NCBI GenBank assembly: GCA_902494815.1
Contig: CABUVB010000044.1
Span: 1 to 11,237 of the forward strand
Source: an uncultured Collinsella sp.
GTDB lineage: Bacteria > Actinomycetota > Coriobacteriia > Coriobacteriales > Coriobacteriaceae
Direction: 5' to 3'
DNA: 11,237 bases
This document shows positions 1-7,300 of this stretch, piece by piece. Under the pieces are notes generated by a model. It was given only the letters and a program-made list of their open reading frames with translations, searched no databases and had not been told where the DNA came from. The first letter of the stretch is position 1, and the number at the start of each line of letters is the position of its first letter. A program made the position numbers and the translations under genes.

Positions 1-1511
1 GCCTCGTGGAGCTCTTCGACGCTCTGGTTCAAAACGACGGACGTTGCATCCTCGACGCCGCTCGTGATGGCGACCGGGGTGGCGATACCGAACCACATGA
101 CCACGATCGCGAGGGCGATCTCGGGGATGATCATGAGGGCGGGCACCTCGTGGCGCTTCATGCCCTCGGGCGCCTTGCCGAAGATGGACTTGAGCGCGAT
201 GCCGGTAAGGGCGAAGTACACGCCGGTGAGGCCGATGGCCACGAGCACGACCACCCAGATGGGACCGGACTGAACGCCGGCCACGAAGGTGAGGAACTCG
301 GAGATGAACAGGGCGAACGGCGGGAAGGCGGCGAGCGCGAGCAGGGCGATGATGGTGAGCGCTGCCGTGACGGGAGCGATCTCGACGACGCCCTTGATCT
401 TGTTCAGGTCGCGGGTGTGGTAGATGTGCTGGATGTTACCGGCCATGCAGAAGGCGAGCGCCTTCGTGAAACCGTGGAAGATGCAGTGCAGCAGGCAGGC
501 GGCGATACCGAGCGGACCACCGATACCCAGGCACAGCGCGACCACGCCGACGTTGTCGACGGAGGAGTACGCGAAGCGGCGCTTGATATCGTCCTGCTTA
601 AAGATGCACAGGGCGGCCACCAGGATGGACAGCGTGCCCAGGATGAGCAGGAGCGTACGCGGATAGGTGTCGCCCACCGTGATGATGGACAGGGAGTAGA
701 AGCGGATGATCACCAGCATGGCGCACTTGAGCAGCACGCCCGAGAGCAGCGCGGAGACCGGGCTCGGAGCCTGGGAGTGCGCGTCGGGCAGCCAGGTGTG
801 CATGGGGAACAGGCCCGCCTTGGTGCCGAAGCCGATGACGATGAACGCGAACGCGAGGCGCACGAGCATCGGGTCGAACTGGTCGGCGTAGGGCATGATG
901 GAGGTGAGGAAGGCGGCCTCATGCGCGTTGGGCATGATATCGGCGGCGTTCGCGTAGATGAGCAGCGTGCCGAACAGGCCGAAGGCCACACCGGCGGTGC
1001 AGACCATCGCGTACTTCCAAGACGCCTCGAGCGCCTGCTTGTTCTTGTAGATGCCCACGAGGAACACGGTCGACAGCGTAGTGGCCTCGACCGCCGCCCA
1101 GGTGAGGATGATGTTGTTGGACAGGCAGGCGAGCAGCATCGTGAAGACGAACAGGCTGAACAGCGCGTAGTACTGCTTGGTGCGCTCGGCCGGCATGGTC
1201 TTCTCCTCGATATCGATCTTGATATAGGAGATGGAGTACACGCCGGTGATGAACCCGATGATGCTTACCAGAAGGACGAAGATCGACGAGAGCGAATCGA
1301 GATGGAGCCACAGGCCCAAAGCGTCGATATTCTGCCCGCTCGAGAGCATGGTTCCCGCGGTGACGACCGAAAGGACAAGGGTCGCCGCGACGGAGATGGT
1401 GTTGAGCCCCGCGAAGACGTTGTAGGACGTCGTCTTGGGGAGCGCAGCCATAATCAGGGAGAACACGAGAGGACAAGCGAGCAGGGCGACCGTCAGCATT
1501 GAAACATCCAT
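1..1511 (-). CDS. hyfF: Hydrogenase-4 membrane subunit HyfF (NuoL/M/N-like antiporter subunit), 3' end cut off by window edge
   Basis: An open frame of 503 codons reaches the left edge without a stop, so the C-terminus is missing. E. coli HyfF is about 526 residues, so probably only a few dozen residues are lost. HyfF is an integral membrane subunit of the formate hydrogenlyase membrane arm and a relative of the complex I antiporter subunits. The protein is a series of hydrophobic segments. It keeps Glu142 (WAAVEATTLST), Lys231 in the motif GFGTKAGLFPMHTWLPDAH, Lys262, His342, His346 and Lys350 (HGFTKALAF), all typical proton-channel positions. The start at 1511 follows AAGGGG (1518-1523) with 6 bases of spacing and lies only 3 bases after the hyfE stop. 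ATG at 1499 is a less likely alternative. It is the last gene of the operon visible here, and hyfG, hyfH and hyfI would be expected next. The family is clear. The choice of HyfF over another antiporter-like subunit rests on gene order and length. Confidence 0.93.
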   Translation of the reverse strand, partial: MDVSMLTVALLACPLVFSLIMAALPKTTSYNVFAGLNTISVAATLVLSVVTAGTMLSSGQNIDALGLWLHLDSLSSIFVLLVSIIGFITGVYSISYIKIDIEEKTMPAERTKQYYALFSLFVFTMLLACLSNNIILTWAAVEATTLSTVFLVGIYKNKQALEASWKYAMVCTAGVAFGLFGTLLIYANAADIMPNAHEAAFLTSIMPYADQFDPMLVRLAFAFIVIGFGTKAGLFPMHTWLPDAHSQAPSPVSALLSGVLLKCAMLVIIRFYSLSIITVGDTYPRTLLLILGTLSILVAALCIFKQDDIKRRFAYSSVDNVGVVALCLGIGGPLGIAACLLHCIFHGFTKALAFCMAGNIQHIYHTRDLNKIKGVVEIAPVTAALTIIALLALAAFPPFALFISEFLTFVAGVQSGPIWVVVLVAIGLTGVYFALTGIALKSIFGKAPEGMKRHEVPALMIIPEIALAIVVMWFGIATPVAITSGVEDATSVVLNQSVEELHE

Positions 1512-1514
1512 GGC

Positions 1515-2168
1515 CTACCCCTTCAATTCGGTCAGGTCGTGGGAGTCGAGCGACTTGGTGTCGTTCCAAATCCTCACGACGACGGCGGACATGATGATGA
1601 CGGCGAAGATGGCGTCGGTGGCGATGCCGATCTCGATGATCTCGGGGGCCGTGGGCGCGAGCAGAGCGAGCGTCACGTGGCTACCGTTCTCCATAAGGCA
1701 GTACCCGAAGATCTGCTTGAGGATGTTGCGCTGGGAGATGATGCACGTGAGGCCGACGAAGAAGTGCGCGAAGCTGATGGCGAGGGCCGGAGTGGCCACC
1801 TCGGCGGTGGGCAGGCTCAGGCGCGTGACCACCGCGAAGCAGACGGCCACCTCCAGACCGGTGAGGATGATGGTCCAGGCCGGCTTGATGGAGGAGGTCA
1901 GCGTGCTATCGGCAGGCGAACCCATCTTCTTGTAGGCACGGTTGAGAATGAACGGAACGAGGATCACCTTGGTGACGAAGGCCGACGCGGCCCACATGAG
2001 AAGCTCGGTGGCACCGGTGGTGAGGCCCAGGGTGAGCAGCACGCCCACCAGGACAGCCGACTGGATCGCGTACCACTTGATGGCGGACGGGATGGTCTTC
2101 GAGACGACCACCATGGTGGAGGTCACGATCAGAAGACCGCCCAGGATATTGACTAACGAATAACCCAT
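1515..2168 (-). CDS. hyfE: Hydrogenase-4 membrane subunit HyfE
   Basis: The product is 217 residues, against 216 in E. coli HyfE. It is a small, very hydrophobic membrane protein with several predicted transmembrane segments. Its C-terminal half resembles NuoK, including the segment around EIIEIGIATDAIFAVIIMSAVV near residue 175 onward, with acidic residues inside the membrane that suit ion transfer. HyfE occurs in hydrogenase-4-type complexes and has no separate counterpart in E. coli hydrogenase-3 (Hyc), so it helps assign this locus to the Hyf/FHL-2 type. The start at 2168 has a perfect AGGAGG six bases upstream, and that site overlaps the hyfD stop codon, which suggests translational coupling. 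The gene ends 3 bases before hyfF. Confidence 0.94.
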   Translation of the reverse strand: MGYSLVNILGGLLIVTSTMVVVSKTIPSAIKWYAIQSAVLVGVLLTLGLTTGATELLMWAASAFVTKVILVPFILNRAYKKMGSPADSTLTSSIKPAWTIILTGLEVAVCFAVVTRLSLPTAEVATPALAISFAHFFVGLTCIISQRNILKQIFGYCLMENGSHVTLALLAPTAPEIIEIGIATDAIFAVIIMSAVVVRIWNDTKSLDSHDLTELKG

Positions 2169-2174
2169 GTCCTA

Positions 2175-2180
2175 CCTCCT
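2175..2180 (-). promoter_or_regulatory. Shine-Dalgarno site of hyfE, overlapping the hyfD stop codon
   Basis: The minus strand reads TAGGAGGTAGGACATG. TAG is the hyfD stop, AGGAGG begins inside it, and ATG is the hyfE start six bases later. Ribosomes ending hyfD are therefore placed to start hyfE, which would help keep the two membrane subunits in equal amounts. The coupling is inferred from position alone. Confidence 0.75.
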
Positions 2181-3636
2181 AACCCATCCAACTAGAGGAC
2201 AGAGGACCGGCGACGACGACCATGATCATGAGGACGACGAACACGAACGCCATGGCGCGCGGAAGGGGCTGGCCGGCGGCCACGGTCTCGCTCGGCTCAC
2301 CGGGCAGGACCTTACCCATCCAACGCAGGAACCATGCGAAGGTGGCGACGGTCTCGACGACCATGACGCACACGAGGACAAAGATGACCGTGTTGGTAGC
2401 ACCAACCGCGAAGCCACCGGAAATGATCTGGAACTTGGAAAAGAACGTGCTCATGGGGGGCACGCCGGCGATAGCGGTCGCGGCGACCGCAAAGCCCACG
2501 CCCGTGACCGGGTACTTCTTCATGAGGCCCTGGATCTTGGGCAGCATACGGGTTCCCAGCGTGAAGCTGAGAGAGCCAGCGATGAGGAAGAACAGGGTCT
2601 TGGTGAACGCGTGGTTGAAGATGTGCTCGACGGCGCCGTTAAACGCCATCTGGCTTCCGAACACGGAGAGGCCCAGGCCAAAGAACACGTAGGCGAGCTG
2701 CGCGATCGTCGAGAAGGCGAGCAGGCGCTTCATATCCTTCTGGGGCAGGTACATGAGGAAGCCGAAGAGCATGGTCACGACGGCGTCGATGATGGCGACC
2801 CAACCGACGATCTCGGGGATATCGCCGGCGCTCGCAAGAGCGCGGGCGAACACGCACACGCCGACCTTAACCATGGACGCGCCATGAAGGTAGGCGGAAA
2901 CGGGCGTGGGGGCCTCCATTGCGGAGGGCAGCCACATGTAGAGCGGGAACTGGGCGGACTTGGCCCAAGCAGCGAACAGGATGAGCAGCAGCACGACGGT
3001 CTTCATACCGGAATCGAGCTGGGAGATCGCGCTCAGCGCGAACGTGCCGGTTCCGGCGAACAGGAAGGCCGCGCCGATGTAGAGTCCCAGAGCGCCGATA
3101 TGGGTGATGATGAGCGCCTTCATACCGGCTTTCTTGGCCGTGGGCGTCATGTAGTAGCTGATGAGGCCCCAGGAGCACACACCGGTGATCTCGAAGAAAA
3201 CGAGCTGGCCGACGATGGTGGAGCTGTAGGCGAGACCAGCCATGGCGCCGATGAACGTGGAGAAGTACACGTAGAAGCGACGACGGGGCGCGTCGGGATG
3301 CTCCTTATTCTTATCGCTCATGTACGGGAACGAATAGATGACGACGAGCAGGCCGATAGCGACGAACGCGGGTGCGAGCAGCGTGCTCATCCGGTCGAAT
3401 ATGAAGCCCATGACCAAGGTCTGGCCCATACTCGCCCAGGTTACATCGACCGCGTTCATGCCGTTTCCGGCAAACGTCGCGGCCAAGCCAACGGAAGCGA
3501 CCGTGGCGATGCCGCCGGCAAAGGCGCAGATCCATTTAGCGTAGGGACGCGGCAGCATGACGATGAGCAGGGAGCCCAGCATGGGGACGGCGATCGCCAC
3601 CATGGCAAAGAGGGACAAGCTCGATTCGATTGACAT
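2179..3636 (-). CDS. hyfD: Hydrogenase-4 membrane subunit HyfD (NuoN/M-like antiporter subunit)
   Basis: The product is 485 residues, against 479 in E. coli HyfD, and matches my memory of that protein along most of its length. It is a polytopic membrane subunit related to the antiporter-like subunits of complex I. Visible motifs in order are DRMSTLLAPAFV (about 81-92), Glu149 in LVFFEITGVCSW, Lys226 in AAWAKSAQFPLYMWLPSAME, Lys257 in HGASMVKVGV, DMKRLLAFSTIAQL (301-314), and His342/Lys346 in FNHAFTKTLFF. These are the intramembrane charged residues usually linked to proton movement. The start at 3636 follows a purine-rich GGGAGAA site, and the gene begins 16 bases after hyfC ends. Its stop is shared with the hyfE ribosome-binding site. 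HyfD is absent from the simpler Hyc complex, so its presence points to an FHL-2-type, potentially energy-conserving complex. Confidence 0.95.
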   Translation of the reverse strand: MSIESSLSLFAMVAIAVPMLGSLLIVMLPRPYAKWICAFAGGIATVASVGLAATFAGNGMNAVDVTWASMGQTLVMGFIFDRMSTLLAPAFVAIGLLVVIYSFPYMSDKNKEHPDAPRRRFYVYFSTFIGAMAGLAYSSTIVGQLVFFEITGVCSWGLISYYMTPTAKKAGMKALIITHIGALGLYIGAAFLFAGTGTFALSAISQLDSGMKTVVLLLILFAAWAKSAQFPLYMWLPSAMEAPTPVSAYLHGASMVKVGVCVFARALASAGDIPEIVGWVAIIDAVVTMLFGFLMYLPQKDMKRLLAFSTIAQLAYVFFGLGLSVFGSQMAFNGAVEHIFNHAFTKTLFFLIAGSLSFTLGTRMLPKIQGLMKKYPVTGVGFAVAATAIAGVPPMSTFFSKFQIISGGFAVGATNTVIFVLVCVMVVETVATFAWFLRWMGKVLPGEPSETVAAGQPLPRAMAFVFVVLMIMVVVAGPLSSSWMG

Positions 3637-3652
3637 AGTTTCTCCCTTCTCC

Positions 3653-4576
3653 CTACACGCCTACGACGACGAAGACGAACGCGAGGACCGCGATGCCGAC
3701 GACGGCCCAGGTCTGGTTACCGAGCACCTTGAAGCGCGAACGGGAAACGGAGTTCTCGAGCACGCCGTAGACGACGAAATCGACCAGGCACTTGACGAGG
3801 AAGACGACGGCGCCCACGAGAGCGGTGACGCCGATGGTCGCGGGCTCTCCCCAGGGGATGAAGATGGAGGTGAACCAAGCGACGACCACGACCTGCTTCA
3901 TGCCCATGGCGAGCTTCATCATGGCCAGGGACGGGCCGGAGAGCTCGGCGAGCGGGCCCTCCTGGAGCTCCTGCTCGGCTTCGGCCTGATCGAACGGAAG
4001 CTTGCCGAGCTCCATGTAACAGGCGGCCGCGAAGGCGACGCCGGCGAGGATAACGGCGACGACGCTCGAGACGTTGCCCGTAACGATGTGCTGACCCATG
4101 GTCGCAATGTCCGTGGAGCCGCACACGATGGCGACGGTGAACAGCGCGATGAGCATGGACGGCTCGATGAGCACGCTCATGAGGAGCTCGCGGATACCGC
4201 CGAAGCCCGCGTAGGCGTTGGAGGAATCCACGCCGGACAGCGCGAAGAAGAAGCGGGACAGCGCGAGCGCGTACATGATGGTGATGGCGTCACCAAAGAC
4301 GGGCATGGGGCTCTGGAGCGTGAACATGGGCAGGCCCATGGCGAGCATAAACGACACCGCGAGGAACAGCGGCGGCATGATGCGCAGCACGAAGCTCGAG
4401 TCGGAACTCACGGACTCGGGACGCGCCATGAGCTTCGCGAGGTCCCGGTAATCCTGAAGGATGGACGGACCGCGGCGATTGTGCATCTTCGCGCGAATCA
4501 CACGGGCGAGGCCGGAGAAGAAGGGCGCGACCAGCATGACCACGAGGCCCTGCGCCATCGCAAGAACGATGTTCAT
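3653..4576 (-). CDS. hyfC: Hydrogenase-4 membrane subunit HyfC (HycD/NuoH-like)
   Basis: The product is 307 residues, close to E. coli HycD (307) and HyfC (about 315). This NuoH-type subunit anchors the soluble hydrogenase arm to the membrane arm. Diagnostic stretches are RRGPSILQDYRDLAKLM (34-50), the GGIREL loop (Glu130), and the acidic cytoplasmic motif from about 188 to 217 containing MELGKLPFDQAEAEQEL, which is the NuoH-like surface facing the catalytic module. The remaining sequence is hydrophobic helices, and the end is strongly hydrophobic (VFVVVGV). The frame stays open upstream of 4576 into hyfB, but the ATG at 4576 has GGAGAGG just upstream and gives the family's N-terminus, so I chose it. 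The gene lies 17 bases after hyfB and 16 before hyfD. Confidence 0.95.
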   Translation of the reverse strand: MNIVLAMAQGLVVMLVAPFFSGLARVIRAKMHNRRGPSILQDYRDLAKLMARPESVSSDSSFVLRIMPPLFLAVSFMLAMGLPMFTLQSPMPVFGDAITIMYALALSRFFFALSGVDSSNAYAGFGGIRELLMSVLIEPSMLIALFTVAIVCGSTDIATMGQHIVTGNVSSVVAVILAGVAFAAACYMELGKLPFDQAEAEQELQEGPLAELSGPSLAMMKLAMGMKQVVVVAWFTSIFIPWGEPATIGVTALVGAVVFLVKCLVDFVVYGVLENSVSRSRFKVLGNQTWAVVGIAVLAFVFVVVGV

Positions 4577-4593
4577 AATATCCTCTCCCCTCT

Positions 4594-6612
4594 CTAGACC
4601 ATGACCACGGCGAGCACGAGGAAGACCACGAGCGCCGCGACGATGTAGCAGATGTATACGGAGTAGTTGCCGCCCTCGATCTTGGAGGCGAGGCCGGCCA
4701 GCTTGTCGGCACCCTCGCTCGGTGCATCGACCAGGAAACGGTCGGGCAGGGGCTCGACGCCCTGGGCGACACCGGTGAGCTTCTGGAACACGTGCGCGAT
4801 GGACCAGCAGATCTTGGTGCATACCTCGCGCAGGGTGTAGAGCGGGCCCATGAAGAGCTCTACGTCGGACGCGAAGCTCGTGGCGACGACGGGCATGTGC
4901 TCGTTGGGCTCGTAGCCGCACGCCCAAGGGTCGGTCTTCTTAGCGGGGGCCTTGGCGCCGAGGCAGGACCTCAACGCGAACGCGAGGCCGGTGAGGACCA
5001 CGAGCGCGATGGCGATCGCGGGGGTGGAGGTGGCGGCACCGGAAATCTCGTTCACGAGAGACACGCCCGAGGTGGCTGTGACGGCGGAGCCGGCAAGCAC
5101 GCTCTGGGCGACGTCGCCCAGAACCGGGGCGATGACCGGGGAGCCGATTCCCAGTACCACGCAGATGGCCGCGAGGAGCATCTGCGAGAACAACATCGGA
5201 GCCGGGGACTCCTTGGCGTTCGCGGCCTCCTGGGAACGAGGGCTGCTCGCGAACGAGACGCCGTAGGCCTTCACGAAGCACGTGACGGCCAGGGCACCGG
5301 TGATGGCGAGGGCGGCCGCGGAGGCGACGGCGAACACCATGACGACCGGGTCGGAGAGCGTCGAGATGTTGAACAGGGACTGGTAGGTGAACCACTCGGA
5401 AACGAAGCCGTTGAGCGGCGGGATGGCCGAGATGGCAAGGGCACCGATGAGGAAGCAGACGGCCGTGACCGGCATGCGGCGGAACAGACCGCCCATCTTC
5501 TCCATGTTGCGCGTACCCGTGGCATAGAGCAGGGAGCCCGCGCCGAGGAACAGCTCGCCCTTGAACATGGCGTGGTTGAGCGTGTGGTAGAGGGCGGCCA
5601 TGAGCGCGATCGTCGCGATGACGTCGTTGCCCAGGGCGTGCGCCGTCATGGACGCGCCGACACCGAGCAAGATGATGCCGATGTTCTCGACGGAGTGATA
5701 GGCAAGCAGGCGCTTGATGTCGTGCTCGTGGAGGGCGTAGACGACACCCAGGACCGACGAGATGGATCCGAAGACCAGGACCATGAGGCCCCACCAGAGC
5801 TGGACGCCCGAACCCGAGAGCAGGTCGAGACCGACCTTGAGGATTCCCAGGATGCCGATCTTGATCATGCCGCCGGACATGAGGGCGGACACGTTGGACG
5901 GCGCCTCGGGGTGCGCCTGGGGCAGCCAGGAGTGCAGCGGAATGATACCGGCCTTCGCGCCAAATCCGAAGAACGCGAGGACGAAGCACGCGGAGGAGAC
6001 GGCGGGTCCAAAGTCATGCGTACGGAAATCACTGAAGCTGAAGGAACCGCCCACGCCGTTGGTCATGAGCAGGAAGCTCGCCATGATGAGAACGAAGCCC
6101 ACGTGAGCGATGACGAAGTAGAGCCAACCGCCCCTAATGGAGTTCTTGTTCTCCTCGATAACGACAAGGAAGTAGCTCGTAAGGGACATGAGCTCAAAGG
6201 CGACCAGGAACCAGAACACGTTGTCGGCGGTGATGACGAGCATCATCGAGGCGACGAAGGTGTTCATAAAGAAGCCGGCGCGCCCGACCTTGCCCGGGTA
6301 CTCGTCGAAGTAGGACAGCCCGTAGATGAAGCCCGCAAAGGCGAGAATCGAGATGAGGACCACGATCAGGCCCGCAAGGCCGTTGAGCAAGAGCTCGAGA
6401 CGGGCGAACGGGAAGAAGAAGACCGTGTTGAGGGACGAAACGTCGCCAAGCACGGCCTCGAGGCCCGCGATGAACGACAGCACGGCCGCGACGGCGCCGA
6501 TCAGGCAGCCGGCGGTCTTGGCGGCGTTGTCGGCCTTAATCAGCAGAACCGAGGCGAGCGCACCGATGCACGAGACGGCAAGCGATGCGATAAACAGCGT
6601 CATGCTATCCAT
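4594..6612 (-). CDS. hyfB: Hydrogenase-4 membrane subunit HyfB (HycC/NuoL-like)
   Basis: The product is 672 residues, the same length as E. coli HyfB. It is a large polytopic subunit related to NuoL and HycC. Key sites are Glu140 (WFLVAFELMSLTSYF), Lys220 in GFGAKAGIIPLHSWLPQAHP, Lys251, DIKRLLAYHSVENIGIILLG (298-317), and His343, His347 and Lys351 in YHTLNHAMFKGELFLGAG. The C-terminal part has the conserved DPWACGYE segment and a final transmembrane helix (IVAALVVFLVLAVVMV), as in HyfB and HycC. The chosen ATG at 6612 follows AAGGGAG with 8 bases of spacing and overlaps the end of hyfA by 8 bases. An ATG at 6603 is possible but has a poorer site. The overlap suggests translational coupling to hyfA. 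Confidence 0.96.
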   Translation of the reverse strand: MDSMTLFIASLAVSCIGALASVLLIKADNAAKTAGCLIGAVAAVLSFIAGLEAVLGDVSSLNTVFFFPFARLELLLNGLAGLIVVLISILAFAGFIYGLSYFDEYPGKVGRAGFFMNTFVASMMLVITADNVFWFLVAFELMSLTSYFLVVIEENKNSIRGGWLYFVIAHVGFVLIMASFLLMTNGVGGSFSFSDFRTHDFGPAVSSACFVLAFFGFGAKAGIIPLHSWLPQAHPEAPSNVSALMSGGMIKIGILGILKVGLDLLSGSGVQLWWGLMVLVFGSISSVLGVVYALHEHDIKRLLAYHSVENIGIILLGVGASMTAHALGNDVIATIALMAALYHTLNHAMFKGELFLGAGSLLYATGTRNMEKMGGLFRRMPVTAVCFLIGALAISAIPPLNGFVSEWFTYQSLFNISTLSDPVVMVFAVASAAALAITGALAVTCFVKAYGVSFASSPRSQEAANAKESPAPMLFSQMLLAAICVVLGIGSPVIAPVLGDVAQSVLAGSAVTATSGVSLVNEISGAATSTPAIAIALVVLTGLAFALRSCLGAKAPAKKTDPWACGYEPNEHMPVVATSFASDVELFMGPLYTLREVCTKICWSIAHVFQKLTGVAQGVEPLPDRFLVDAPSEGADKLAGLASKIEGGNYSVYICYIVAALVVFLVLAVVMV

Positions 6613-7222
6613 TGTTTACGCTCCCTTCTGCTTTCTCGGACAGACCCTGGGCCACAGCGGTAACGTCGACGACCGGACCGTTTTCGATCGAGCGCAGGCG
6701 CTTGGCCTCGTCGAGCTCGCGATCGGCCGCGCCGCCCATGACGGTCAGCGCCTTGGTGGGGCACGCCGCCACACAATGCGGACCGTCCGGATCGAAGGCG
6801 CACAGGTCGCACTTAACAGCGCAGGTGTACTGGCCGGGAGCCCACGTAAGCAGGCTGCTCAGGGACTTAGGATACGAAGGCGTCGGGTCGCACATGCCTG
6901 CGACGCCGGCGATAGACGTGCCATCGGGATGGATGGCTCCGAAGGGGCACGCGATGGCGCACAGCCTGCACCCGATGCACTCCTGCTCCTTGACGTGGAT
7001 GCGATCGCCATCGTGCTCGATGGCATTCACCGGGCAAACCTCGGCGCAGGGGGCACCCTCGCAATGGTGGCAGGCAAGGGCGGCCGAAATACCGCCGGTC
7101 TTCACGAGCGCCAGGCGCGGCGTATCCTGAAGACCCTGCATCCGGTGGGCGTCGGCACAGGCGGACTGGCATGTTCCGCAGCCGATGCACCTCTCCGGGT
7201 TGATGTCGATGAAGCGGTTCAT
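6605..7222 (-). CDS. hyfA: Hydrogenase-4 ferredoxin-like electron-transfer subunit HyfA (HycB-like)
   Basis: The product is 205 residues, the same length as E. coli HyfA. It is a cytoplasmic iron-sulfur protein expected to bind four [4Fe-4S] clusters and carry electrons from formate dehydrogenase to the hydrogenase. Sixteen cysteines fall in four groups: 12/15/18/22, 51/54/59/63, 82/85/88/92 and 138/141/150/154. The insertion between the third and fourth groups (about 97-136) is the HycB/HyfA pattern. GTG at 7228 could start the frame, but the AAAGGAAG site at 7228-7235 would overlap it. ATG at 7222 has 5 bases of spacing and gives the family N-terminus MNRF, so I chose ATG. The gene follows fdhF after a 78-base gap containing a strong hairpin and overlaps hyfB by 8 bases. 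The four-cluster family is certain, and the subunit identity follows from context and length. Confidence 0.95.
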   Translation of the reverse strand: MNRFIDINPERCIGCGTCQSACADAHRMQGLQDTPRLALVKTGGISAALACHHCEGAPCAEVCPVNAIEHDGDRIHVKEQECIGCRLCAIACPFGAIHPDGTSIAGVAGMCDPTPSYPKSLSSLLTWAPGQYTCAVKCDLCAFDPDGPHCVAACPTKALTVMGGAADRELDEAKRLRSIENGPVVDVTAVAQGLSEKAEGSVNNG

Positions 7223-7244
7223 CCCCACTTCCTTTCAAAATAAC

Positions 7245-7279
7245 GGGCCGGGCTCCCGAACGTACGGGACGCCCGGCCC
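7245..7279 (-). terminator. Strong hairpin between fdhF and hyfA, possible partial terminator or mRNA processing/stability element
   Basis: On the minus strand GGGCCGGGC-G-TCCCG pairs with CGGGA-GCCCGGCCC across a six-base TACGTT loop. That gives 14 base pairs with one bulged G, very GC-rich. It is followed by GTTATTTTG, a weak U-run, and preceded by a short TTTTT. This is the shape of a weak intrinsic terminator, placed after fdhF and before the hydrogenase genes. It could lower transcription of hyfA onward relative to fdhF, or protect the 3' end of a processed fdhF message. On the plus strand no T-run follows. The structure is directly visible, and its role is inferred. Confidence 0.5.
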
Positions 7280-7300
7280 AAAAAGCCAACGAGAACGGGA

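Noticed and set aside
3653..4927. Longer version of hyfC starting at 4927
   Set aside because: The extension overlaps hyfB out of frame, is arginine-rich, and the ATG at 4576 has a good ribosome-binding site and the family's N-terminus.
1..6612. Respiratory complex I (nuo) operon
   Set aside because: The order and lengths match hyfA-F, and the block is joined to fdhF. nuoK/J/A-type small genes are absent from the sequence between these genes.
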